DNA of 64,000 bases. Origin: Chitinophaga polysaccharea. Lineage in GTDB: Bacteria > Bacteroidota > Bacteroidia > Chitinophagales > Chitinophagaceae. This document shows, one piece after another, positions 54,650 through 63,195 of this stretch. The first letter of the stretch is position 1; each line of letters opens with the position of its first letter. The DNA is taken from assembly GCF_902150045.1 (NCBI RefSeq), contig NZ_CABFVU010000002.1, positions 1 through 64,000 on the forward strand, given 5' to 3'. Both the position numbers and the translations under genes were made by a program. A model generated the notes under the pieces. The model saw nothing but the letters and a program-made list of their open reading frames with translations, had not been told where the DNA came from and searched no databases.

Positions 54650-55303
54650 TTATTGTTGTAATTTATTTCCGAAGGCCAGGTCCCCGGCGTCTCCCAGCCC
54701 GGGTACTATGTACCCCTTGGCGGTGAGCTCATCATCAATATCTCCTGCCCAGATGGTAAGATTAGCTTTGGTATTGCGCAATACATATTCAATTCCTATC
54801 GTACATGCAATGGCTACCACCAGGTGTATATGACTGGGCTTACCAATTTCCTCCAGGTGCTCTATGGTTTTTACCAGTGAAGCGCCGGTGGCGAGCATGG
54901 GATCGGAAAGGATAAGCACTTGCCCGTCGATGGAAGGAGTGCTCACATATTCCAGGCTGATGTCAAAAGAACCATCGTGGTTATGTTTGCGGTAAGCAGA
55001 AACAAATGCGTGGTCTGCTTTATCGAAGTAATGTAACAAACCCTGGTGCAATGCCAGTCCTGCGCGCAGGATGGTAGCCAGCACCGGTTGTGATTTCAGC
55101 ACCCGGCAGGTAGCAATACCCATGGGAGTAGTTACTTCCTTTTCTTCATAATCCAGGGTTTTGCTGATCTCATATGCAGCTACTTCTCCCAGCCGTTCCA
55201 TATTGCGCCGGAAACGCATACGGTCCTGCTGAACGTCTATATTCCTGATCTCGCTTAGCCATTCTCCCACCAATGAATTGGTTTCACTTAAATTGATAAT
55301 CAT
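54650..55303 (-). CDS. upp: Uracil phosphoribosyltransferase
   Basis: Makes UMP from uracil and PRPP in pyrimidine salvage. The 217-residue protein has MRFRRNMERLGE near the start, RAGLALHQGLL, the PRPP-binding loop VLILSDPMLATGASLVKTI (about 129-147), and the uracil-binding GYIVPGLGDAGDLAFG near the end. I chose the ATG at 55303; the open frame reaches 55360 but would overlap the upstream vWA gene. It lies 44 nt after that gene and may be co-transcribed. Confidence 0.95.
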   Translation of the reverse strand: MIINLSETNSLVGEWLSEIRNIDVQQDRMRFRRNMERLGEVAAYEISKTLDYEEKEVTTPMGIATCRVLKSQPVLATILRAGLALHQGLLHYFDKADHAFVSAYRKHNHDGSFDISLEYVSTPSIDGQVLILSDPMLATGASLVKTIEHLEEIGKPSHIHLVVAIACTIGIEYVLRNTKANLTIWAGDIDDELTAKGYIVPGLGDAGDLAFGNKLQQ

Positions 55304-55346
55304 GAGCTGTTCCTTTGAGGCCGCAAAATACCGAAAAATAGTGGAA

Positions 55347-57224
55347 CTACTCTTTGTCAAGCAGCATCGCTTTTTTCACCAGCTGGATGAATTCAGCGCG
55401 GTAGCCTTCCGCATCTGTTCCCCTGGAATTGCCTGCCCAGGATAACACGTCATCATAGGTGGCGGTGCCTTTAAATGCAGAACGGCGCAGCAATTGTCCG
55501 AAGGCTGCCACGGAAGCTGCCATACGGAAATCTTCCGGAGCATCGGTAATTTCCTGGTTGCTGTAGGGGAGCACTTTTTCCATCAGGATACTATGATCCC
55601 CGGCAGGCTGTTTGTAACGCAGCTTCACCGTAAGTACTTCCGATTTATTACCAATCACTTTGCCCTGCTGGTATTTCAGCGGGTCTACCCAGTTAACGGC
55701 TTCGTTTTTCCCGCCGGAAGGAATTATTTCATACAGGGCAGTTACGGTATGCCCCACACCCATATCCCCTGCATCTTTTTTATCGTTATTGAAATCTTCA
55801 TTGGTGAGCAGGCGGTTTTCATAGCCTACCAACCGGTACGACTGTACGAATTGCGGGTTAAACTCTACCTGCAGCTTTACATCTTTGGCTACTGTAAAAA
55901 GTGTACCGCCAAACTCGGTCACAAAGGTTCTGCGGGCTTCTTCAAAATTATCGATATAGGCATAGTTACCATTGCCTTTATCTGCCAGCAGTTCCAGTTT
56001 ATTATCCTTATAATTACCCATACCAAAACCAAGTACTGAAAGAGAAATGCCTTTTTCCCTTTCTTTTTCAATCATCCGGGTGAGCTCTCCATCGCTGGAA
56101 ACGCCTACATTGAAATCACCATCGGTAGCAAGTATTACGCGGGTATTGCTGTTTTTTGAGTACAATTCGCCGGCAATGTTATAGGCCAGTTTTATGCCTT
56201 CGCCACCTGCCGTGGAGCCGCCGGCTTCCAGCTGATCAAGTGCGGCGAGGATCTTTTTCTTATCGCTGCCGCTGGTGGCGGGGAGCACTACTCCTGCGGC
56301 GCCGGCATATACCACAATAGCTACCCTGTCTTCCGGCCGGAGCTGTTCCGTTAATACGGCAAAGGCCCTTTTTACCAGTGGCAGCCTGTTTTCACCAGAC
56401 ATTGAACCGGAAACATCTATCAGGAAAACCAGGTTGGATGCAGGAAGGTTACGGGTATCCACCTGTTTGCTTTTCAGTGCCACGCGTACCAGCTGATGCT
56501 TTGTATTCCAGGGGCAAATGGCCATATCTGTGTAAATGGCCACCGGGTCTTTCCCTTCGGGGGCTTTATACTGGTAGTCAAAATAATTGATCATTTCCTC
56601 CACTCTTACCGCATCCGGTTCGGGCATCATGCCCTGGTTCAGGAAGCGGCGTACGTTACTGTAAGACGCCCGGTCCACATCGATGCTGAAAGTACTGAGT
56701 GGCTGGTCGGTGGCCGCATGGAAAATATTCTCGTTAATAGGGCTGTAGTCTTCCGTATTGTGTACCGGCGAGGGTATATAGCTCATCTGATTGCCCCTGA
56801 CAGTGGAAACAGAACCAGTCATGGTCCTGCGTTTTTGTGCGGCTGCGGCGTAGCCCATCACCACCACTTCAGCCAGCGCCTTATCCTGCATTACATACTG
56901 GTTCCTTTTTTTATCAAGCGGCTGCAAACTGGTTAGCTGCACTTTCAGTTTATTTTGCCCCGCAGGTACTGTTATTTCCTTCACCGGGTATCCTGAGGCG
57001 TTTACTTCCAGTATCAGCGCACCGGTGGTGGTTTTCAGGCTGAACTGTCCTTTTTTATCAGTGGCGGTTAATACATCTGTTCCTTTTACCCTGATCACCA
57101 CATTGGCAATGGGGCTTTTGAGCAGGCTGTCTGTTACAATACCTGTAATAACCCTTGCCTGTTGGGCGGTGGCGGTAATTGCCACCAGGCAGTTGAGCAA
57201 TAGTAAAGTGAGATATTTTTTCAT
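55347..57224 (-). CDS. vWA/YfbK-type protein with CarboxypepD_reg domain and SusC-like linker
   Basis: A 625-residue secreted protein. After the signal peptide (1-20) comes a carboxypeptidase-regulatory-like domain (about 22-100). A linker contains EVVVMGY (119-125) and GSVSTVRG, which resembles the plug-start region of SusC-type TonB receptors. Then the YfbK-type N-terminal segment (about 165-245) and a von Willebrand A domain with an intact metal site, D270-x-S272-x-S274 (DVSGSMS), and a C-terminal DUF3520-like region (about 460-625). It is probably periplasmic or surface-attached. It is divergent from anmK. The role is unknown. Confidence 0.87.
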   Translation of the reverse strand: MKKYLTLLLLNCLVAITATAQQARVITGIVTDSLLKSPIANVVIRVKGTDVLTATDKKGQFSLKTTTGALILEVNASGYPVKEITVPAGQNKLKVQLTSLQPLDKKRNQYVMQDKALAEVVVMGYAAAAQKRRTMTGSVSTVRGNQMSYIPSPVHNTEDYSPINENIFHAATDQPLSTFSIDVDRASYSNVRRFLNQGMMPEPDAVRVEEMINYFDYQYKAPEGKDPVAIYTDMAICPWNTKHQLVRVALKSKQVDTRNLPASNLVFLIDVSGSMSGENRLPLVKRAFAVLTEQLRPEDRVAIVVYAGAAGVVLPATSGSDKKKILAALDQLEAGGSTAGGEGIKLAYNIAGELYSKNSNTRVILATDGDFNVGVSSDGELTRMIEKEREKGISLSVLGFGMGNYKDNKLELLADKGNGNYAYIDNFEEARRTFVTEFGGTLFTVAKDVKLQVEFNPQFVQSYRLVGYENRLLTNEDFNNDKKDAGDMGVGHTVTALYEIIPSGGKNEAVNWVDPLKYQQGKVIGNKSEVLTVKLRYKQPAGDHSILMEKVLPYSNQEITDAPEDFRMAASVAAFGQLLRRSAFKGTATYDDVLSWAGNSRGTDAEGYRAEFIQLVKKAMLLDKE

Positions 57225-57300
57225 GGCGAAGTAGTTTTCTGCCTGTAGGATGTACGGAGGGGTCCTGTTTCCATAAGTCGTAAAAAAAATATTTTAAAAC

Positions 57301-57308
57301 TACCTTTG
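57301..57308 (+). promoter_or_regulatory. -7 box of anmK
   Basis: TACCTTTG matches TAnnTTTG and lies 15 nt upstream of the anmK ATG. No TTTG -33 element at the usual distance is seen. Confidence 0.5.
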
Positions 57309-57323
57309 CTGAAATTTTTGTAG

Positions 57324-58415
57324 ATGGTATATAACGTGATTGGCACCATGTCTGGTAGCTCATTAGACGGATTAGATATAGTTTTTGCAGAACTGACCGA
57401 GATACGCGGACAATGGACCTATGTTATCAGGGCTTCAGAGAGCCTGCCTTATGAGCCGGAATGGGTGGAGAGGCTGGCGCAGGCCACTTCCCTGCCGGCA
57501 AAAGATTACCTGCTGCTGCATACCGCTTACGGGCATTATACCGGCCGGCGTATCCTGGATTTTATTGAAAAGAACCAGCTGGATCATAAAGTTCATTTTA
57601 TTGCTTCACATGGCCATACCACGTTTCATATACCCGCACAGCAAATGACGGCGCAGCTGGGCGATGGCGCTGCCATTGCGGCCGTAACGGGATTGCCCGT
57701 TATCAACGACCTGAGGGCGGTGGATGTAGCGCTGGGCGGACAGGGAGCTCCTATAGTGCCTATCGGCGAAAAATACCTGTTGCCAGGTTATCAGTACTGG
57801 CTTAACCTGGGGGGCATTGCCAATATTTCTGCGCAGCTGCCGGAGCAGTTTGTTGCGTTTGATATATGCCCGGCCAACCGGGTGCTGAATTCGCTGGCAG
57901 CAGCGTTGAATAAGCCTTACGATGATGGCGGGGCACTGGCAGCCGGCGGAGTGGCCGATAACAGCCTGTTGGAACAATTGAATCAACTGGATTATTATTC
58001 CAAACCATGGCCCAAATCACTGGCAAACGATTTTGGCATCGATACCATATTACCGCTGATAGCGCCTTTACGTCTGTCTGTACAGGGTAAGCTCCGCACG
58101 TATGTAGAGCACATTGCCGCACAGGTGACCCTTGCTGTGAAAGCACTGAAAGCGCAGTTGCCGGAAGGTCCTGGCAAAATGCTGGTAACCGGTGGCGGCG
58201 CATTTAATACTTTCCTGGTAAACACGATCCGGCAACAGTTGGAGCCGTTGGGTGTTACCGTGGAAGTGCCCGATGAACAAACCGTTAGTTTCAAGGAAGC
58301 ACTGATCATGGCGCTCATCGGAACATTGCGCTGGAGGCAGGAAGAAAATGTATTGAGCGGGGTTACTGGGGCATCAAGGGATTCTATTAACGGTGCACTG
58401 TGGGCCACCCGTTAA
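57324..58415 (+). CDS. anmK: Anhydro-N-acetylmuramic acid kinase
   Basis: Phosphorylates and opens 1,6-anhydro-MurNAc from cell-wall recycling to MurNAc-6-phosphate. The 363-residue protein has GTMSGSSLDGLD (7-18), GHTTFH, LGDGAAIAAVTGLPVINDLRAVDVALGGQGAP and the ATP-site VTGGGAFNTFL motif. The length is that of the family. In Bacteroidota it usually works without a full MurQ neighbour. It is convergent with ade, and a bidirectional terminator separates them. Confidence 0.96.
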   Translation: MVYNVIGTMSGSSLDGLDIVFAELTEIRGQWTYVIRASESLPYEPEWVERLAQATSLPAKDYLLLHTAYGHYTGRRILDFIEKNQLDHKVHFIASHGHTTFHIPAQQMTAQLGDGAAIAAVTGLPVINDLRAVDVALGGQGAPIVPIGEKYLLPGYQYWLNLGGIANISAQLPEQFVAFDICPANRVLNSLAAALNKPYDDGGALAAGGVADNSLLEQLNQLDYYSKPWPKSLANDFGIDTILPLIAPLRLSVQGKLRTYVEHIAAQVTLAVKALKAQLPEGPGKMLVTGGGAFNTFLVNTIRQQLEPLGVTVEVPDEQTVSFKEALIMALIGTLRWRQEENVLSGVTGASRDSINGALWATR

Positions 58416-58434
58416 CAGGAGACATCAGGTCATA

Positions 58435-58465
58435 AAAGAAAGCAGCGGATTCCGCTGCTTTCTTT
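58435..58465. terminator. Bidirectional terminator between anmK and ade
   Basis: A perfect 14-bp stem (58435-58448 with 58452-58465, loop ATT) with A-rich left and T-rich right ends lies between the convergent stop codons at 58415 and 58468, and can serve either strand. Confidence 0.9.
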
Positions 58466-58467
58466 AT

Positions 58468-60108
58468 TTAGTAAGGCGCCGTGAATTGAAAGCTGTCGCC
58501 ATCAAACAATCCAAGATCACTCAGTTTTAAATGCGGTATTACCAGCAATGCCATAAAGGACAATGTCATGAAAGGGGATGCAAGCGTGGATCCCAGCTCT
58601 TTCGATGCTTTGTCCAGCGCGCTGTACCGGGCGGCTACCGTATAGCCGTCGAGGTTACTCATCAGTCCTGCTACCGGTAATGGCAATACCTGTACCACTC
58701 CATTTCCCACTGCGCTGATGCCGCCCTGTTCGGCAATCACGGTATTGATAGCTGCGGCTATGTCTTCATCGGTAGTGCCTACTGCAATGATGTTGTGACT
58801 GTCGTGTGCCACAGAAGATGCAATGGCGCCGTGCTGCAGGCCGAAGCCCTGAATAAATGCTATTGCCGGCAGCGCTTTCTGGTAACGGTTTATTACCACC
58901 AGTTTGAGAACATCCTGTTGGGTATCGCCAGCTATTCCGCCGTTGGTAACTGGTATTACCGCGGAGAGTGCGTTCGTGATCAGCTGCCCGTCCATCGCAC
59001 CGATCACCTTTACTTTTACCTCTTTTACATTACTATCGTTAACGGGTATACGAATATCACCGGCGGTTATGGGATCTGCTATAAAATTATTTACGGGAGA
59101 AGAGGAAATGGAAGGTATCAGCGTTTGCCCGTTTTCCGCCACTTTCACACCATTGATATAGGTGGCCAGTATATTAAAGTTTTGCAGATCATCTGTTACA
59201 ATAAGATCTGCCGGGTCATTTACACGGAGCAGGCCATTATCCAGTTTGTAATGCAGTACCGGGTTAATACAGGCTGCCTTTAATACTTTGAACAGGTCAA
59301 CACCGTAGGCCAGCGCCCGTTTTACCAGCAGGTTGATATGGCCTTCCACCAGGTTATCCGGGTGTTTGTCGTCGCTGCAGAACATAATATGGTCGGCATG
59401 ATCATGCAGCAGTGGATACAGGGCTTCAAAGTTCTTTGCAGCGCTTCCTTCGCGGATGAGGATATGCATGCCGTATTGCAGCTTATCCCTGGCTTCTTCT
59501 ATGGTAAAGCATTCATGGTCTGTGCTGATGCCGGCGGCAATATATGCGGCGGCTGTTTCGCCACGAAGGCCCGGAGCATGGCCATCTACAGGCTTCCCGG
59601 CTTTTTGGGCCGCGGCTATTTTCGCGAGTACTTCCGGATCTTTATGCAGTACGCCCGGGAAGTTCATCATTTCTGTAAGGTACCTGATGTCGTTCCTCTG
59701 CAGTAATGCTTCAATATCTGCCACGGTTACCGTTGCCCCGGCAGTTTCAAAAGTGGTGGCCGGCACACAGGAGGGAGCGCCGAAATTAAACCGGAAGGGC
59801 ACTTTCCGGCCATTTTCAAGCATATATTCCACACCCTTCACACCCATAACGTTGGCTATTTCATGCGGATCGCTTACTGTGGCAATGGTGCCGTGTACAA
59901 CAGCCAGCCGGGCGAATTCCGAAGGAATGAGCATAGAGCTTTCCACATGTACGTGCGCATCCGTAAAGCCCGGGAGCAGGTAGGTATCATATTGGTTATT
60001 GTTGTGTTCGATGCTGCTGATGCGGCCATTTTTTATATGAAGCGTAGCCGGGTATATTTCCTGTTGCAGTATATCTACCAGGTTGCCTGAGAGCTGGAAT
60101 GTATTCAT
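58468..60108 (-). CDS. ade: Adenine deaminase
   Basis: Deaminates adenine to hypoxanthine in purine salvage. The 546-residue amidohydrolase has the metal-binding GFTDAHVHVESSM, the DPHEIANVMG segment, VDGHAPG, SDDKHPDNL, and the Ade-specific C-terminal domain (about 350-546) with SSVAHDSHNIIAVGT. All appear intact. A TAGCTTTG box ends 4 nt before the ATG. It is convergent with anmK. Confidence 0.95.
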   Translation of the reverse strand: MNTFQLSGNLVDILQQEIYPATLHIKNGRISSIEHNNNQYDTYLLPGFTDAHVHVESSMLIPSEFARLAVVHGTIATVSDPHEIANVMGVKGVEYMLENGRKVPFRFNFGAPSCVPATTFETAGATVTVADIEALLQRNDIRYLTEMMNFPGVLHKDPEVLAKIAAAQKAGKPVDGHAPGLRGETAAAYIAAGISTDHECFTIEEARDKLQYGMHILIREGSAAKNFEALYPLLHDHADHIMFCSDDKHPDNLVEGHINLLVKRALAYGVDLFKVLKAACINPVLHYKLDNGLLRVNDPADLIVTDDLQNFNILATYINGVKVAENGQTLIPSISSSPVNNFIADPITAGDIRIPVNDSNVKEVKVKVIGAMDGQLITNALSAVIPVTNGGIAGDTQQDVLKLVVINRYQKALPAIAFIQGFGLQHGAIASSVAHDSHNIIAVGTTDEDIAAAINTVIAEQGGISAVGNGVVQVLPLPVAGLMSNLDGYTVAARYSALDKASKELGSTLASPFMTLSFMALLVIPHLKLSDLGLFDGDSFQFTAPY

Positions 60109-60112
60109 TTTG

Positions 60113-60120
60113 CAAAGCTA
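60113..60120 (-). promoter_or_regulatory. -7 box 4 nt before the ade start codon
   Basis: The minus strand reads TAGCTTTG, matching TAnnTTTG, with the TTG of a possible -33 element about 18 nt upstream. Its end lies 4 nt before the ade ATG, so the transcript would have almost no leader. Confidence 0.45.
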
Positions 60121-60216
60121 AGGAATAGGTCGTATTTTCAATGCTGGCGTATTTTTTGAAAAGAGATGCCGGAGTTGTTTTGAGGTATCTTTATTGTTCA
60201 ACGGAAAATATTTTTT

Positions 60217-60939
60217 ATGATGACAGGAACCAGGTTTTATACACTGTTAACCGCTTTACTGATGGCTGGTTATTGTGCCGGCGCACAATCTGCTGATGAG
60301 CTGATAGCCAGGAATATTGAGGCGATGGGAGGTGACGAGAAATTGAAAGGCATCAAATCGCAGTATGCAGAAGGAAATATGGAAGTACAGGGGCAAACGA
60401 TTCCCATTAAGCGGTGGGTGAAGCAGGGGGAAGCCATGCGGCTGGAGTTTACGGTAAATGGCGCCAGCAATGTGCAGGTGGTAACCCGTAATGCAGGCTG
60501 GAGCCTGATGCCGGTGATGCAGCAAACAACGCCCCAGGATATGAACCCTGAGATGCTCAAGCTGATGAAAACCCAGCTGGACCTGAGAGGAGAGCTGTAT
60601 GACTACAAAAGCAAAGGCAAAAAGATAGAAGTGCAGGGGAAAGATACTGTGAACGGATCACCGGCTTATAAGCTAAAGATCACTGCTGCTGATGGTACAT
60701 CGGGTATTGCTTACCTGGATGCCAAAACCTACCTGCTTGTGAAGGCCACTAATCATATGAGTGTACAGGGACAGGAGGTGGACTTGGTAACATTGTTGTC
60801 TGATTATAAGAAAACGCCTGAGGGACTGGCTTACCCTGGCGTAACAGAGCAGGATCCGGGCGGAGTGAAAATTAATATTCTGAAGATAGAAACGAATCAG
60901 CCCGTGGCGGATAGTTTGTTTGCCAAACCCAATCCTTAA
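60217..60939 (+). CDS. LolA-like outer membrane lipoprotein-sorting family protein
   Basis: A 240-residue periplasmic protein with a signal peptide (about 1-23, ending CAGAQ). The mature part is a single beta-rich domain similar to LolA/LolB-type (OMLSP) proteins: ADELIARNIEAMGGDEKLKGIKSQYAEG near the start, and TSGIAYLDAKTYLLVKA near 170-185, typical of Bacteroidota secreted members. A lipid- or lipoprotein-carrier role is likely but the cargo is unknown. It is convergent with the WYL regulator. Confidence 0.8.
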   Translation: MMTGTRFYTLLTALLMAGYCAGAQSADELIARNIEAMGGDEKLKGIKSQYAEGNMEVQGQTIPIKRWVKQGEAMRLEFTVNGASNVQVVTRNAGWSLMPVMQQTTPQDMNPEMLKLMKTQLDLRGELYDYKSKGKKIEVQGKDTVNGSPAYKLKITAADGTSGIAYLDAKTYLLVKATNHMSVQGQEVDLVTLLSDYKKTPEGLAYPGVTEQDPGGVKINILKIETNQPVADSLFAKPNP

Positions 60940-60947
60940 ACGCAGTT

Positions 60948-60979
60948 CCGCTATCGGGCCATGTACAGTCCGATAGCGG
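60948..60979. terminator. Hairpin between convergent LolA-like and WYL genes
   Basis: CCGCTATCGG (60948-60957) pairs perfectly with CCGATAGCGG (60970-60979) around a 12-nt loop. No T-tract on either side. It occupies the gap between the two stop codons. Confidence 0.5.
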
Positions 60980-60985
60980 GTTGGC

Positions 60986-61990
60986 CTATTTATACAACGC
61001 CGCCATGGCTTTGGCTTCCTCAGCCATTTTCTTAGCCAGGTGCACGGGTTTCAGCACTTTTACCTGGGAGCCATAGCTCAGCAGGGTCATGGTAAGTTCG
61101 GGGTTGATAACAACGTGAAGGGATATACGGCATTCATCATTGTTGTCTTCCACTATTTCCTGGGAGGAATGGATGGGCTGCGACTTTACATATTTACCCT
61201 GCCGCGGGGTAAAGCTCAGTAATACATGTTCAGGATCTCCATCGTGTACAGTGATGCCTATTGCATGCTGGAAGTAGCTGGCTTCATCAAAATTCTTTTC
61301 GTCAAAATGTTTATTGGTGGGCCATAGCTTCACTACCCGGTCCAGCGCAAAGGTGACTACTGCGCCGCCGCGTGTTTTCTGGCTTTTGCCGATCAGGTAA
61401 AAGCGGTGCTGGTATTCGCGGAGATGATAGGGCTCTACCCAATGTTCTTTGGGCTCATCGCGGTCGAAGCTCTGGTAGGCAATGCGGATCACTTCCAGGT
61501 TTTTAATGGCGTCCACTATTTCCGGGATATGTTCTGCGCCTTTATATTGAGATGCCCTGGTAAATTTAATAAGCCCTTTATGCTGGAGGGCTTCCCTGTT
61601 CATTTTAAGACTGGCCGCAATTTTCAGGATGGCGTCTTCAAATTGCTGTACCACCGGCAGGCTCCGGAATTGTTCCAGTATGCCAATGGCAATTTCCAGC
61701 CCCTGCAGATCTGCTTCTTCTATAGGGGAGTTACTGATGGAAAAACTATCGTCTGAGTAGCGGTAGGTGCCGCTGCTGCGCTCATATACGATAGGCGCCA
61801 TATAATTCAGTTCAGGGTCCTGGCGCATATCCTGGATATCTTTCTGGATGGTGCGGGTAGATATTGCAGTTCCCATTTTATCCGATACATATTCAATCAG
61901 GTTCTCCAGGGTAGGTTTGGGTTTCTGCTTATTGCGCAGCCGCTCATCGATCCAGCGGTAGCGCGACACCGCGTCTTTATTCTTTGGCAA
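60986..61990 (-). CDS. WYL domain transcriptional regulator
   Basis: A 334-residue regulator with an N-terminal helix-turn-helix (about 1-80, MGTAISTRTIQKDIQDMRQ) and a WYL domain (about 150-240). The W-Y-L triad reads F-Y-L (HRFYLIG). A WYL C-terminal extension follows (about 250-334). WYL regulators sense nucleic acids or small ligands and often control stress or defence genes; the target is not known here. No ATG is available near the start, so TTG at 61990 is taken. It is divergent from the unrecognised 62124 gene, and a 17-bp palindrome lies between. Confidence 0.87.
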   Translation of the reverse strand: MPKNKDAVSRYRWIDERLRNKQKPKPTLENLIEYVSDKMGTAISTRTIQKDIQDMRQDPELNYMAPIVYERSSGTYRYSDDSFSISNSPIEEADLQGLEIAIGILEQFRSLPVVQQFEDAILKIAASLKMNREALQHKGLIKFTRASQYKGAEHIPEIVDAIKNLEVIRIAYQSFDRDEPKEHWVEPYHLREYQHRFYLIGKSQKTRGGAVVTFALDRVVKLWPTNKHFDEKNFDEASYFQHAIGITVHDGDPEHVLLSFTPRQGKYVKSQPIHSSQEIVEDNNDECRISLHVVINPELTMTLLSYGSQVKVLKPVHLAKKMAEEAKAMAALYK

Positions 61991-62070
61991 AAGATAAAAT
62001 TTAGATAATAAAAATAAACAATTCCCGCTTTTGCGACGAGGATTAAAAAAATTATCATCAAAAGATCACT

Positions 62071-62105
62071 ACGCAAATCCCTTGCGTGCAGGGCCGGTAG
62101 ATTTG
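62071..62105 (+). promoter_or_regulatory. Palindrome and -7 box between WYL regulator and orphan gene
   Basis: ACGCAA (62071-62076) and TTGCGT (62082-62087) form a perfect inverted repeat with a 5-nt spacer. TAGATTTG, a TAnnTTTG -7 box, lies at 62098-62105, 18 nt before the ATG of the 62124 gene. The palindrome is 11 nt upstream of the -7 box, a plausible operator position. Binding by the WYL regulator is inferred only from position. Confidence 0.5.
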
Positions 62106-62123
62106 TAGTGTTATTAAAACCTC

Positions 62124-62759
62124 ATGGTTATGAACAAGGTAAATACAACTACAGCAATTACGCAGGTACAGGCCATTTCAATTGGGCAGATCATCATGGA
62201 TGACTCCAATTACCTGACGCTCTGGGGCCAGGCGCTACTGGATGAGGTGTGGTATCCCTGCGATTTTGTAACTACTTATGAAGTAATGAACACCATGCTG
62301 CGTTTCAGCCAGGACAGGCATGATGCCGTACAGATGACCATTGTGAAGAAGCTGGAAGATATGCGCCGTACGCCGGATATTATAGACCTGGAGGCAGACC
62401 TGGGGGCAGCAGTGGTATTTGATCGTCTCATATTTCATATGAGAAGGCCATGCCTGCAGCAGGATGACAACTGGGAAGCATATGCGGATGAGGAGTGTTA
62501 CTATATTGAGCGCGTGATCCAGATGCCGGTGCCCGTGCAGCCTACACTACCGCCTGCGGCACAGTATAGCCCCAACGACATTAACGAAAAAATGGAGTAC
62601 TGTATACAAATGCTTCATGATGCGTATAACCTGTATCTCGGATTTATTGAATTAGAACTGGGAGAAGATACAGCCCGGGCAATGGCCGCACTGGAAAACG
62701 ATAACAAGTTCAGTATGGCTTATTATGCCTGGCAGTTGCATACTTCTGCAGCCAAATAG
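62124..62759 (+). CDS. Unrecognised 211-residue protein
   Basis: I do not recognise this protein. It has no signal peptide or membrane segment, so it should be cytoplasmic. It is acidic and mostly helical in appearance, with TLWGQALLDEVWYPCDFVTTYEVMNTMLRF near residues 33-62 and a Pro-rich linker (VPVQPTLPPAAQ, about 137-148), then a second helical part (about 150-211). The two regions may be separate small domains. It could start at 62130 (second ATG). It is divergent from the WYL regulator, has its own -7 box, and is followed by a palindrome and a long repeat array. Confidence 0.75.
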   Translation: MVMNKVNTTTAITQVQAISIGQIIMDDSNYLTLWGQALLDEVWYPCDFVTTYEVMNTMLRFSQDRHDAVQMTIVKKLEDMRRTPDIIDLEADLGAAVVFDRLIFHMRRPCLQQDDNWEAYADEECYYIERVIQMPVPVQPTLPPAAQYSPNDINEKMEYCIQMLHDAYNLYLGFIELELGEDTARAMAALENDNKFSMAYYAWQLHTSAAK

Positions 62760-62766
62760 AGATTGA

Positions 62767-63105
62767 CCATATTTTTATTGATAGACCCGTATTTGTTCAT
62801 GAACAAACGCGCTATGTCCATTAAGTTAACCCTGACCATTTTTATTCATTGAAAACCCTGTATCCATTTTTACGTTAGCCCTGAAACACATAATGATGAA
62901 AAAAAATCCATTTATGTTAACCCCCACCTCCATGTATGTTAATTTCCGGACATCTGTTGATGTTCGCCCCGGGCCATGTTCGTTTACCGCCCTGCCTTAC
63001 ATCCATTGCACGTTAACCCCTGATACCCAAAGGCATCTGCCCGGGATCCGTTTGAATTAACCCTTGATTTCCATTGTTTGTTAACTCCCAAATTCTTCGC
63101 CCGGG
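62767..63105 (+). repeat. Degenerate array of CCAT-N4-GTTAACC-type elements
   Basis: This gap of 436 nt between the orphan gene and the peroxiredoxin gene (62760-63195) has no gene. It holds at least seven CCAT then GTTAAC-like pairs with a 7-10-nt offset. CCAT starts at 62818, 62864, 62908, 62930, 62974, 63003 and 63071; the GTTAAC-like partners are GTTAAC, GTTAGC, GTTAAC, GTTAAT, GTTTAC, GTTAAC and GTTAAC. Spacings of 46, 44, 22 and 44 nt suggest an approximately 22-bp period in the first part. The copies differ at many bases, so it is not CRISPR. Confidence 0.7.
62792..62807. repeat. Perfect 16-bp palindrome
   Basis: TTTGTTCATGAACAAA reads the same on both strands. It lies 33 nt past the orphan gene stop, at the left end of the repeat array. 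It fits a binding site for a dimeric regulator or a structured 3' end. Confidence 0.8.
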
Positions 63106-63167
63106 AAAAAAAAGCGCAAATTTCTGAAAAAAATCCCTTAAAGTCTATAAATCTTGTAGGAAAGTGC

Positions 63168-63175
63168 TATTTTTG
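63168..63175 (+). promoter_or_regulatory. -7 box of the peroxiredoxin gene
   Basis: TATTTTTG matches TAnnTTTG and lies 20 nt upstream of the ATG at 63196. No clear -33 element is seen, but the repeat array ends about 60 nt upstream. Confidence 0.5.
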
Positions 63176-63195
63176 GTCAATTAAATCGTAAAGCT

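Noticed and set aside
62767..63105. CRISPR array
   Set aside because: The elements are short and differ at many positions, spacers are not uniform and no cas gene is near. CRISPR repeats are nearly identical.
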